NCBI RefSeq assembly: GCF_000213055.1
Contig: NZ_CM001165.1
Coordinates: 5,416,945-5,480,944, forward strand
Reading direction: 5' to 3'
DNA: 64,000 bases
Source: Streptomyces sp. Tu6071
GTDB taxonomy: Bacteria > Actinomycetota > Actinomycetes > Streptomycetales > Streptomycetaceae
A program made the position numbers and the translations under genes. The notes under the pieces were generated by a model. That model worked only from the letters and a program-made list of their open reading frames with translations. It searched no databases and was not told the origin of the DNA. Shown here one piece after another: positions 56,591 through 64,000 of this stretch. Positions within the stretch are counted from its first letter, which is position 1, and each line of letters opens with the position of its first letter.

Positions 56591-58335
56591 CGACGACCCA
56601 GAACTGCGCCGAGTGCGGAACGCGCGCGGAGCCAGGCCAGTCGTTCTGCGACGGCTGCGGGGCTGTGCTGCGGTGGAAGGACGCGGGCGCGGCGGGCGGG
56701 GGTGCCGCTGGTGCGGGTGCTTCCGGCGGAGGTTCTTCCGGCGCGGGTGATTCCTTCGGTGGTGCTTCCGGCGCGGGTGCCTCTGGTGGGGGTGCCTCCT
56801 TCGGTGGTGCTTCCGGCGCGGGTGCCTCTGGTGGAGGTGACTCCTTCGGTGGTGCTTCGGGCGCCGGTGCTTCCGCTGGGGGCGCTTCCGGCGGTGGCGC
56901 TTCCGAGGACGGCGCGGCCGGCCGGGAGGCCGAGGTGCCGCGGTCGCGCGGGGTGCGGATGGAGCGGCCACGCGCGGAGGCGACCGGCGGTGCGGGTACC
57001 TCCGGCGGCGGTACGGGCGCGGGTGTCCCCGGTGCCGGTGAGCAGCCCCGTACCCCCACCGGGCAAGTCGAGCAGGTCCCGTGGCCCGCGCGGGCCGGGG
57101 CGCAGGGGCGCCAGATAGGCGCCGAGGAGCTGGAGCCGTCCGGCGGGGCGACGGGGACCGGGGTGTGGGCGCGCGGCGAAGTGGCCGGAAGCCCGGCCCC
57201 CGACGCGGAGGTCCCGACGCCCCACACCCCGGCTGCGGTCACGGGTGCGGGCAGGGGCACGGCTACGGGCTCAAGCGCGGGTTACGGCGCGGAGGCCCCG
57301 GCCCCGCACGCCCCGCTCCCGGACTCGGAGGCCCCGACGCCGCACACCCCCCTCGTCACCTCCGAGGCCCCGACCCCCAGCACCCCGCTCTCCGCGGGCC
57401 CGCTCCCCTCCGGCCCGCTCCCCTCGGGCCCCGGCCCGGAGACGCACGCGCGGGCCCGCAACCTGCTCGTGCCCGTCGCCGACGAGGAGCACCCGGCCCC
57501 CGCGACGCCCTCCGTCGCGCCCGTCCTGCCGGGCCGCCCTGTCGCCGACCGCCCGACCGTCCGCGCCCCCGGGCCCGAGACCGGTGCCGTGGGCGGCCCG
57601 CCGTGCCCCTGGTGCGGCACCCCGAACCGCCCCGACCGGCACCACTGCGCCCGCTGCGCGATGCCGCTCGCGCGCGGCGAGGAGGAGGACGAGGCCCGGC
57701 TGCCGTGGTGGCGCCGCATTCTCGACGGCCGCCGCAACGCGGTCCCGTGGGCGGGCGAACGCCCGCGCCTGCGCCGTACCTTCGACCGCGTCCTGCGCTG
57801 GATCGTCGCCGCCGTCGTCATCGGGCTCGTCGTCTTCCTCGGCATGAAGGCGCCCGCCGGGATACAGGCGACCCGTGACCACTTCGCGAAGCGCTCCCTC
57901 GTCAGCCCCGACGACTTCGCCGCCTCGCGCAACTTCCCCGGCCACAAGCCCGACCTCGCCTTCGACGGGCTCAGCAACACGTGGTGGGGGCCCGGGGTCT
58001 CGGGACCGGCGCAGGGCGAGTGGGTGGAGGCCCGCTTCGACGAGCCGACCCGCCTCCTCAACCTGATCATCACCCCGGGCGTCTCGACGAAGTCCAACCG
58101 CATCAGGGAATCCGCCCTTCCGCACCGCGTCACCGCGACCATCACCATGAAGGACGGCAAGATCAAGACGCGTGAACTCGTCCTCGACCAGGGCCCCGGC
58201 GGCCAGACCCGCGCCTTCGGCGTCGGCGAGGTGACCAAGGTCCGCTTCACGGTCGACTCGTCCTACGGGGCCACCAAGGAGAAGCAGCTCGCGATCGCGG
58301 AGATCGAGTTCTTCGGCCCCTCCGGCGACAACTGA
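56587..58335 (+). CDS. bitopic zinc-ribbon/discoidin membrane protein at CIS locus end (CisA candidate)
   Basis: 582 residues. The order is an N-terminal zinc ribbon (C7, C10, C21, C24), a Gly/Ala/Ser repeat segment with three 15-residue repeats (56-100), a long Pro-rich linker, a second zinc ribbon (C340, C343, C354, C357), a basic stretch, one membrane helix (about 405-421) and an F5/8 type C (discoidin, NADase-type glycan-binding) domain (about 435-582) that should lie outside the membrane. Architecture and last-gene position match, from memory, the bitopic protein CisA described for Streptomyces CIS, which links the particle to the membrane. That identity is inference. It is coupled to cis12 by ATGA. 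Confidence 0.88.
   Translation: MTTTQNCAECGTRAEPGQSFCDGCGAVLRWKDAGAAGGGAAGAGASGGGSSGAGDSFGGASGAGASGGGASFGGASGAGASGGGDSFGGASGAGASAGGASGGGASEDGAAGREAEVPRSRGVRMERPRAEATGGAGTSGGGTGAGVPGAGEQPRTPTGQVEQVPWPARAGAQGRQIGAEELEPSGGATGTGVWARGEVAGSPAPDAEVPTPHTPAAVTGAGRGTATGSSAGYGAEAPAPHAPLPDSEAPTPHTPLVTSEAPTPSTPLSAGPLPSGPLPSGPGPETHARARNLLVPVADEEHPAPATPSVAPVLPGRPVADRPTVRAPGPETGAVGGPPCPWCGTPNRPDRHHCARCAMPLARGEEEDEARLPWWRRILDGRRNAVPWAGERPRLRRTFDRVLRWIVAAVVIGLVVFLGMKAPAGIQATRDHFAKRSLVSPDDFAASRNFPGHKPDLAFDGLSNTWWGPGVSGPAQGEWVEARFDEPTRLLNLIITPGVSTKSNRIRESALPHRVTATITMKDGKIKTRELVLDQGPGGQTRAFGVGEVTKVRFTVDSSYGATKEKQLAIAEIEFFGPSGDN
56752..56886 (+). repeat. 45-bp in-frame repeat, three copies
   Basis: Three successive 15-residue units (SFGGASGAGASGGG plus A or D) in the Gly/Ser linker of the zinc-ribbon membrane protein. 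The flanking sequence has degenerate copies. Confidence 0.85.
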
Positions 58336-58348
58336 CGGCCTCCGGGGA

Positions 58349-58378
58349 GCCGCCGGGGGGCTGTCACCCCTCGGCGGC
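58349..58378. terminator. hairpin between convergent CIS end and MFS gene
   Basis: GCCGCCGGGGGG pairs with CCCCTCGGCGGC (one wobble). The loop contains the stop codon of the MFS gene on the opposite strand, so the hairpin overlaps its coding end. Confidence 0.65.
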
Positions 58379-59599
58379 CACCGCGTCCCCGCGCACCCGC
58401 CCGCGTCCCCGCCCCGGCAGCAGCAGGACGGGCGTCGCCAGCATCGCGAGGCCCGCCAGGCCGAGGGCGGCGCGCGGGCCCGTCCAGGTCGCGAGCAGGC
58501 CCCACGCCGCCGTCAGCGCCGCGATCGCCGCGCTCGTGCTCACCGTCCAGGCCGCGAGGGTGCGGGCCACGAGGTGCTGCGGGGTGAGGTCGAGACGGCG
58601 CGTCGCGAGGAGCGGGTTGAAGATCCCGCAGCACGTGATGAGCCCGAACTCGACGACCATCACCACGGCGAGCCCCGCCGCCCCGGGCCCCACGCACACG
58701 AGCCCCACCGGCCAGCACACCCGCAGCACCCCCGTCACACGCAGCACCCGCCGCGCCCCGTACCGCCGCGCGAGCGGTCGCGCCACGCGCGCCCCGAGCA
58801 GCCCGCCCAGACACGGCACGGCGAAGGCGAGCCCGTACTCCCAGGGTGCGTAGCCGAGCCGCCCGAGCAGCAGCACGGCGAGCAGCGGCTCGGTCGCCAT
58901 GAGCAGCCCGTTGACCGCGAGGGTGTTGAGGAACAGGGGCCGCAAGGCGGGCTCCGCGAGCAAGTGGCGCCAGCCCGCCAGGAGTTCGGTGGTACGGGGC
59001 GCCTTCGCCTCCCGTACGGGCTCCGGTTCCCTGCCGCCGATCGCGCGCAGCCCGAGCGCGGACAGCAGGTAGCTGACCGCATCCGCGAGCACCGTCGTCA
59101 CCGGGCCGAGGACGCCGATCGCCGCGCCGCCGAGCGGGGGGCCGAGCACCGTCGCGCTCCATGTCGTCGCCTCGAAGCGGCTGTTGGCGAGGAGCAGCCC
59201 GTCCGGGGGCACGAGCCACTTCAGGTACGCGCCGCTCGCCGCCCGGAACCCGATGTCGGCCGCCGCCGTGACGACCGACACGAGCAGCAACTGCCCGAAG
59301 GAGAGCACCCCGAAGCCGTACGCGAGCGGCACGCTCAGCAGCGCCCCGCAGCGCACGAGATCCGCCGCGACCATCACGGGCCGCTTGCGCCGGAACTCCA
59401 CCCACGGCCCCAGCGGCACCGCGAGCAGAGCCCCCACCGCCCGCCCGGCCGCCGCGAGCAGCGCGACGCGACCGGGCCCCGCGTCGAGCACGAGCACCGC
59501 GAGCACGGGAAACGCCCCGAACCCGACCCCGGTCCCGTACGCGCTCACCGCGTACGCCCCCCACAACCACCCGAACGACCGCCCCAGCCGACCCCTCAC
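58364..59599 (-). CDS. MFS transporter
   Basis: 411 residues, 10-12 membrane helices. It resembles the MFS_3/enterobactin-exporter-like group: FGWLWGAYAVSAYGTGVGFG in helix 1, and LGPWVEFRRKRPVMVAADLVR as a motif A variant. GTG 59599 is preferred because GAGGGAG lies about ten bases upstream and helix 1 follows; a TTG at 59668 gives a 23-residue longer N-terminus. Substrate unknown. No direct link to the CIS genes is visible. Confidence 0.88.
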   Translation of the reverse strand: MRGRLGRSFGWLWGAYAVSAYGTGVGFGAFPVLAVLVLDAGPGRVALLAAAGRAVGALLAVPLGPWVEFRRKRPVMVAADLVRCGALLSVPLAYGFGVLSFGQLLLVSVVTAAADIGFRAASGAYLKWLVPPDGLLLANSRFEATTWSATVLGPPLGGAAIGVLGPVTTVLADAVSYLLSALGLRAIGGREPEPVREAKAPRTTELLAGWRHLLAEPALRPLFLNTLAVNGLLMATEPLLAVLLLGRLGYAPWEYGLAFAVPCLGGLLGARVARPLARRYGARRVLRVTGVLRVCWPVGLVCVGPGAAGLAVVMVVEFGLITCCGIFNPLLATRRLDLTPQHLVARTLAAWTVSTSAAIAALTAAWGLLATWTGPRAALGLAGLAMLATPVLLLPGRGRGRVRGDAVAAEG

Positions 59600-59958
59600 C
59601 CGCGCCCCACTCCCTCGCAACCCGTCCCGACCAGCGGCATCCAAGCCGCCGAGGAACCCGCACGGCAAACAACCACCGGGGGAGCGGGGACAACCGCGGG
59701 TTGTGCGCCAGCGCGGAGCGGGGCTTCCGCGAGGACGAGGGGCCGAGGCTGCGGCGGGGACACGACCCGGGTGGTGCGGGGTCGGGCCGGGGCTCCCTCA
59801 GGCGTCCCGCAACGCCATGAGCAGATGCCGGTGCGCGCTCCGCGCGGCGGGGCCGGGGGCCCCTGACAACGGCCCTGCGGACGACTCGGGCAGACCCCGC
59901 ACGCCCCGTACGGCCCCGCGTGCGCCGGTCGCCCCGTGGGGGCCCCGGCGGGGTGCGG
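59600..59958. other. 359-bp region without a supported gene
   Basis: It lies upstream of the MFS gene and downstream of the TetR gene. Both flanking genes are on the minus strand, so it should hold the MFS promoter. ORFs crossing it are Arg/Pro-rich and unconvincing. Confidence 0.55.
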
Positions 59959-60600
59959 CTAGAACGGGGGCCAGGTGCGGAGGGAGGCGTCGACCAGGTT
60001 CTGGAGTTCCTCGCGGGGGACTCCGCTCGTGGCCTGGACGGCGAGGCCGTGGGCGAGGGTGGTGAGGTGGCGGGCGAGGAGGGCGGGGTCGGTTCCCGGG
60101 GGGAGGTCGCCCTCGTCGGCCGCACGCCGGAAGCGGTCGCGGAGCTGGGCGTACGCGTCCTCGCGCCAGTCCACCAGGAGATCGCGGACCGGCTCCCCCG
60201 CGCAGCTCACGGCCAGGGCGCTCTGGACGCCGAGGCAGCCGGGGGGACGGGCGGGGAGGGTCGTCGTGCGCACGACGCCGTTCAGGACGGCGGTCGCGAC
60301 GGCGTGCGCCGTCGGCTTCTCCATGGCGCGCGCGAAGTACCCGCCCGGTCCGTCGCTGTAGCGCTCCAGGACCTTGCGGAACAACTGCTCCTTGTTGCCG
60401 AAGGCCGCGTACATGCTCGTCGTGGAGATGCCCATCGCCCGCGTCAGCAGGGCCGTGCCCGCGCCCTCGTAGCCGTGCTCCCAGAAGACCAGCATGGCGC
60501 GTTCGAGCGCCTCTTCGGCGTCGAATCCCCGCGGCCTGCCGAGGGGGCCGCACGCCTTCGGCTCCTTCTTCGCCGTACCCGAAGTCTTCTCCACGGGCAC
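59959..60600 (-). CDS. TetR family regulator
   Basis: 213 residues. The helix-turn-helix (about 27-72) contains AMGISTTSMYAAFGNKEQLFR, typical of the subgroup that controls oxidoreductases. The C-terminal ligand domain includes PPGCLGVQSAL. GTG 60600. It is divergent from an SDR gene, with repeated operator-like sequences between them. Confidence 0.92.
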   Translation of the reverse strand: MPVEKTSGTAKKEPKACGPLGRPRGFDAEEALERAMLVFWEHGYEGAGTALLTRAMGISTTSMYAAFGNKEQLFRKVLERYSDGPGGYFARAMEKPTAHAVATAVLNGVVRTTTLPARPPGCLGVQSALAVSCAGEPVRDLLVDWREDAYAQLRDRFRRAADEGDLPPGTDPALLARHLTTLAHGLAVQATSGVPREELQNLVDASLRTWPPF

Positions 60601-60609
60601 AGTCTACCG

Positions 60610-60681
60610 CTTCCGCAGCGACCACTACAGAAGTGCTATGTTCGGCTTCCACGACTTCCGCAACGACCGTTCCGGAAGTCG
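60610..60681. promoter_or_regulatory. repeated operator candidates between TetR and SDR
   Basis: CTTCCGCARCGACC occurs at 60610-60623 and 60655-60668, 45 bases apart. The second copy lies in a dyad CGACTTCCG (60652-60660) / CGGAAGTCG (60673-60681). Binding by the divergent TetR protein is inferred. Confidence 0.55.
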
Positions 60682-60715
60682 ACGAGTCGGCTCGTCCACA
60701 CCTGTGAGGACACGA

Positions 60716-61402
60716 ATGACCATCACACTCATCACCGGGGCCAACAAGGGCATCGGCTTCGAGACGGCCCGTCAGCTCCTCGCGCGGGGCCACGTCGTCT
60801 ACGTCGGCGCCCGCGACCCCGAGCGCGGCGAGAAGGCCGCCGCCGCGCTCGGCGCGCGCTTCGTGCGGCTCGACGTGACCGACGACGCCTCGGTGGCCGC
60901 CGCCCTCGCGACGGTCGAGGCGGCCGAGGGGCGCCTCGACGTCCTCGTCAACAACGCCGGCATCCTCGCGAGCGAGACCGTCGACGGCCCCTCCGCGCTG
61001 CGCGCCTTCGACGTGAACGCGGTCGGGATCGTCCGCGTCACCGAAGCCGCGCTCCCGCTCCTGCGCAAGTCCGCGAACCCCCTCGTCGTCAACGTGACCA
61101 GCAGCCTCGGCTCCTTCTGGGCGGTCAACAACCCCGAGCGCGTCGAGTCCACGCTCCCCCTGCCGCTCTACGCCGCCTCCAAGGCGGCGGCCACGATGCT
61201 CACCGTCCAATACGCGAAGGCGCACCCGGGCATCAAGTTCAACGCCGTCGAGCCGGGCGCGACGGCGACCGACATGACCGCCGCGATGGGCATCGGCAGG
61301 CCGGTCGAGGAGAGCGCGGCGGTCGTCGTCCCGCTCGCGACCCTCGGCGCGGACGGCCCGACGGGCACGTTCAGCGACGAGAACGGGCCGCTGCCCTGGT
61401 AG
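60716..61402 (+). CDS. SDR family oxidoreductase
   Basis: 228 residues with the full classical SDR set: GANKGIGFETARQL (NAD(P) binding), NNAG, Ser in NVTSSLGS and YAASKAA (YxxxK). It most resembles small carbonyl-reductase-like SDRs induced with TetR regulators. ATG 60716 follows GAGGA by six bases. Probably controlled by the divergent TetR. Confidence 0.94.
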   Translation: MTITLITGANKGIGFETARQLLARGHVVYVGARDPERGEKAAAALGARFVRLDVTDDASVAAALATVEAAEGRLDVLVNNAGILASETVDGPSALRAFDVNAVGIVRVTEAALPLLRKSANPLVVNVTSSLGSFWAVNNPERVESTLPLPLYAASKAAATMLTVQYAKAHPGIKFNAVEPGATATDMTAAMGIGRPVEESAAVVVPLATLGADGPTGTFSDENGPLPW

Positions 61403-61464
61403 TCACGGCACGGGGCCGGGGCGGCGGCGGACCGGCACCGGTCCCCGTCCCGGCGGGCTCCGCC

Positions 61465-61479
61465 ACAACCCCCGGTTGT
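61465..61479. promoter_or_regulatory. 15-bp dyad before the LysR gene
   Basis: ACAACC-CCC-GGTTGT, 19 bases before the LysR ATG, in the form expected of an autoregulatory LysR site. TAGGCT (61486-61491) just after it could be a -10, giving a leaderless mRNA. Confidence 0.45.
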
Positions 61480-61498
61480 CCCCGGTAGGCTCCGGCGG

Positions 61499-62437
61499 AT
61501 GGATCTCGATGGGGTGCGCACCTTCGTCGCCGTCGTCGACGGCGGGCGCTTCCGCGATGCCGCGGCCGTGCTCGGGGTGACCCAGCAGGCCGTGTCCAAG
61601 CGGATCGCCGCGCTGGAGACGCGGCTCGGGGTGCGGCTCTTCGCGCGCGGCGCCCGGGGGGCCTCGCTCACGCCGGACGGGGCGGCGTTCCTCCCGTACG
61701 CCCGCGAGCTGCTGCGTGCCGAGACGCGCGCCCTCGACGCGGTACGGGCCGGACGCCGCCCCCTGCGCGTCGACGTGATCGGGCGCAGGCTCGCCCCCGC
61801 CGGACTGCTGCACGCCTTCTCGCTCGCGCACCCGGAGGTCGTGCTCGACGTCGTGACGCTGGAGGACGCCGTGCCCGCGCTGCGCGAGGGGAGCGTCGAC
61901 GCGAGCTTCCGCGCCGTCCCCGCGCCGCTCGCGGGACTCGCGCACGTCCGCGTCCACGACGAGCCGGTCGAACTCGTGACGGGCCCCGCGCACCCCCTCG
62001 CCACCGCGCCCGAGGTGAGCCCCGCGATGCTCGTCGGCCACCGCGTGTGGATACCGGGCCTCGTGCCTGGCACCGAGTGGGCCACGTACTACGCCGACCT
62101 GGCCGCCGCCTTCGGCCTCACGATCGTCCGCTCGGGCCCCGGCGCGGAACCCCTCCTCGACACCCTCGCCCACGAGCCCGCGCTCGCGACCCTCGTCGGC
62201 GCGGGCACCCGCCTCCACTGGCCCCCGGGGCTCGGCCTGCGCCGCGTCCCGCTCACCGCCCCGACCCCCGTCTACCCCCACGCCCTCGTCTGGCGCCGCG
62301 CCAACCCCCACCCCGCACTCGCCACCCTGCGCGAGTGGCTGGCGGCGAGCGCCGCGCGGGAGGAGCGGGGCGGAGGCGCGGGGGCGGAGCGGAGTGGAGG
62401 CGCGGGGGAGCGGTGGGCGCCGGAGTGGGCGCGGTAG
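61499..62437 (+). CDS. LysR family transcriptional regulator
   Basis: 312 residues. The N-terminal winged helix-turn-helix (about 2-60) contains FRDAAAVLGVTQQAVSKRIAAL; the periplasmic-binding-like effector domain is at about 85-285. The last 25 residues are Gly/Glu/Ala/Arg low complexity. Its target is not obvious, since both neighbours have their own regulators. Confidence 0.93.
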   Translation: MDLDGVRTFVAVVDGGRFRDAAAVLGVTQQAVSKRIAALETRLGVRLFARGARGASLTPDGAAFLPYARELLRAETRALDAVRAGRRPLRVDVIGRRLAPAGLLHAFSLAHPEVVLDVVTLEDAVPALREGSVDASFRAVPAPLAGLAHVRVHDEPVELVTGPAHPLATAPEVSPAMLVGHRVWIPGLVPGTEWATYYADLAAAFGLTIVRSGPGAEPLLDTLAHEPALATLVGAGTRLHWPPGLGLRRVPLTAPTPVYPHALVWRRANPHPALATLREWLAASAAREERGGGAGAERSGGAGERWAPEWAR

Positions 62438-62587
62438 GACGCGGGAGAGCCCGGCGGGTGCGTACCGCCGCCGACGGCTCCCTCGGCGCACTGCCCCCCC
62501 GCCACAACTCTCGCCGCGCCCCACAAGGCGGCCCGAGAAGGGAGAGCCCGCCGAAGGCGAGCCCCGCCCCCCGCCCCCGCCCCGCGC

Positions 62588-63499
62588 TCAGCCGATCCGT
62601 ACGTCCGAACTCCGCGACTCCACCGCGTCGAGCGCCGCCATCGCCGCCTCGTCGAGGACGAGGGACCCCGCCGCCGTGTTCTCCTCCAGGTGCGCGACGC
62701 TCGCCGTCCCGGGGATGAGCAGCGTGTCCGGGTAGTGGTGCAGGAGCCAGGCGAGGCCGATCTGCGAGACCGTGGCGCCGAGTTCGTCGGCGATCCGTAC
62801 CGCCGTGGCCTCCTCGGAGACCTTCGGGAGGCCCGGGAAGGAACCGCCGAGCGGGAAGTACGGGACCCACGCGATGCCCTCGGCCGCGCACACCGCGAGC
62901 ACGTCCTCGTCGTCCCTGCCGACCAGGCTGTACGCGTTCTGCACGCACACGATCCCCGCCGGGAGCGCCCGGCGCAGCACCTCGGCCGTCACGCTGCTCA
63001 TGCCGATCGCGCCGATCTTGCCCTCGTCGCGCAGCGCGGTCATGACCGCGAGCTGGTCGTCGAGCGGCACGATCTGGTCGCCCTCGGCGCGCAGGCCGGG
63101 GCCCGTGTCGGGGCGGCGGAGGTTGACGACGTCGATGCGCTCGCGGCCGAGCGTGCGCAGGTTGTCCTCGACGCTCGCGCGCAGCTCCTCGGGGCGCTGG
63201 GCGAAACGGAGCGGGACCGGCCCCTCGGGCTCCGGGTCGGCGCCGACCTTGCTCACGACCACGACGTCCTCGGAGTCGCCGAACGCCTCGCGGATCATCT
63301 CGTTGACGAAGCCGAAGCCGTAGAACTGCGCGGTGTCGACGTGGTTCACCCCCAGTTCGCGGGCGCGGTGCAGCAGGGCGACGGCGGCGGGGCGGTCGGC
63401 GTGGAGCCGTTCGAGCTGCATCGCGCCGTAGCCGACCCGGGCGATGGTGTGGGTGCCGAGCGCGGCCGTGCCGCCGGGGGTGGGGGAGTGCTGGTTCAT
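62588..63499 (-). CDS. aldo/keto reductase
   Basis: 303 residues of the AKR TIM barrel: VGYGAMQL, NHVDTAQFYGFGFVNEMI (catalytic D and Y), VVSKVG (catalytic K). The usual His is replaced in VVNLRRPD, as in several bacterial AKRs. C-terminal NADPH-binding IPGTASVAHLEEN. AGGAGGACCCCC precedes ATG 63499. It is divergent from a TetR gene that likely controls it. Confidence 0.93.
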   Translation of the reverse strand: MNQHSPTPGGTAALGTHTIARVGYGAMQLERLHADRPAAVALLHRARELGVNHVDTAQFYGFGFVNEMIREAFGDSEDVVVVSKVGADPEPEGPVPLRFAQRPEELRASVEDNLRTLGRERIDVVNLRRPDTGPGLRAEGDQIVPLDDQLAVMTALRDEGKIGAIGMSSVTAEVLRRALPAGIVCVQNAYSLVGRDDEDVLAVCAAEGIAWVPYFPLGGSFPGLPKVSEEATAVRIADELGATVSQIGLAWLLHHYPDTLLIPGTASVAHLEENTAAGSLVLDEAAMAALDAVESRSSDVRIG

Positions 63500-63554
63500 G
63501 GGGGTCCTCCTGCGAGTGGGTGCGGAGAAGGCGGACGTGGGACCATGGAGTGAA

Positions 63555-63611
63555 GCGGAGGTCCCTCCGCTCTTATGGACGACCGTAGCACTCATACCGG
63601 AGGTGCCTCCG
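63555..63611. promoter_or_regulatory. paired palindromes between AKR and TetR genes
   Basis: GCGGAGG-TC-CCTCCGC (63555-63570) and CGGAGG-TG-CCTCCG (63598-63611) share the same half-site and are 43 bases apart centre to centre. They are probable operators for the divergent TetR regulator, controlling both genes. Confidence 0.7.
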
Positions 63612-64000
63612 CTTTGGCCGCCGATTCCTCGTCCCGCGCCGCCGCCCCCGGAGCGCCCCGCGCCCCCCGCGCCGACGCCCTCCGCAACCGCGAGAAGCTG
63701 ATCGAGGCGGCCCGCCACGCCTACGCCGTCGCCAGCGAGGGCGGCCCCGAGGCGACCCTCGAAGGCATCGCGAAGGCCGCGGGCGTCGGCATCGGCACGC
63801 TGTACCGGCACTTCCCCGACCGCGAGGCACTCGTCGAGGCGGTGTACGCGGCCGAACTCGACGCGATCGTCGCGGCAGCCGCCGGGCTCGCCGCGAGCGA
63901 GCCCCCCGAGCGGGCGCTGCGGGCCTGGTTCGGGCGGTACGGGGAGTTCGTCGCCGCGAAGCGCGGCATGGCCGACACGCTGCGCTCCGCGTTCGACGCG
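63575..64000 (+). CDS. TetR family regulator, cut by window end
   Basis: The first 142 residues are visible and the frame is open at the window edge. Helix-turn-helix at about 45-90, with LEGIAKAAGVGIGTLYRHFP as a clear TetR signature. The start is ATG 63575, or TTG 63614, which has GGAGG ten bases before it; the second operator palindrome lies between these two candidates, which slightly favours the TTG. Confidence 0.88.
   Translation, partial: MDDRSTHTGGASALAADSSSRAAAPGAPRAPRADALRNREKLIEAARHAYAVASEGGPEATLEGIAKAAGVGIGTLYRHFPDREALVEAVYAAELDAIVAAAAGLAASEPPERALRAWFGRYGEFVAAKRGMADTLRSAFDA

Noticed and set aside
37454..58335. Prophage interpretation of the tail-like genes
   Set aside because: No capsid, portal, terminase, integrase, lysis or attachment site was seen, and an AAA ATPase and DUF4255 protein are typical of CIS.

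Overview
This is a very GC-rich (about 70% or more), actinobacterial chromosome segment, almost certainly from a Streptomyces. Evidence: third codon positions are nearly always G or C; GTG and TTG starts and leaderless promoters occur; there is an XRE/DUF397 pair, a leuA gene behind a leucine-rich leader peptide, a rare TTA codon confined to a regulator, and a complete actinobacterial-type contractile injection system (CIS). No rRNA, tRNA, CRISPR array, insertion sequence or integrase was seen.

Region 1 (about 1-14350) is conserved housekeeping sequence: phoH, ybeY and a CNNM/HlyC transporter, then a YjbR-like protein, a cytidine-deaminase-like protein without zinc ligands, and era. A drug-efflux/XRE-regulator module sits inside this series. 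Next come a GNAT protein, an M4 metalloprotease with its emfourin inhibitor, leuA with an attenuator, and a zinc-ribbon/TerB protein.

Region 2 (about 14600-33300) is a mixed accessory and metabolic stretch. It holds a secreted trypsin-like protein with FG-GAP repeats whose catalytic Ser is Ala, a NUDIX hydrolase, DeoR, MerR and AraC regulators with MFS pumps, DinB, SRPBCC and DUF2071 proteins, a lower-GC XRE/DUF397 module with two small partner genes, a DUF11 surface-type protein and an SLT-like/M23 murein hydrolase.

Region 3 (about 33440-58340) is the highlight, a contractile injection system locus. Two divergent LuxR-type regulators lead it; the small one ends with an in-frame TTA (bldA) codon. 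They are followed by the terminator protein (DUF4255), the AAA ATPase, sheath, inner tube, small assembly proteins, a giant Pro/Ala-rich disordered protein broken by a one-base frameshift, a second tube-like protein, the LysM baseplate protein, a VgrG-like spike, gp25-like, J-like and I-like baseplate proteins, and finally a bitopic zinc-ribbon/discoidin membrane protein. No signal peptides, tail fibre, PAAR tip or recognisable tape measure were seen, which fits a cytoplasmic CIS used inside the producing cell. Unusually, a tandem pair of bitopic membrane proteins with almost identical N-terminal halves and strongly diverged Cys-containing C-terminal domains lies on the opposite strand in the middle of the locus.

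Region 4 (about 58350-64000) contains an MFS exporter and three regulator/oxidoreductase units: TetR with an SDR, a LysR, and an aldo/keto reductase divergent from a TetR cut by the window end. Several have clear palindromic operator candidates.
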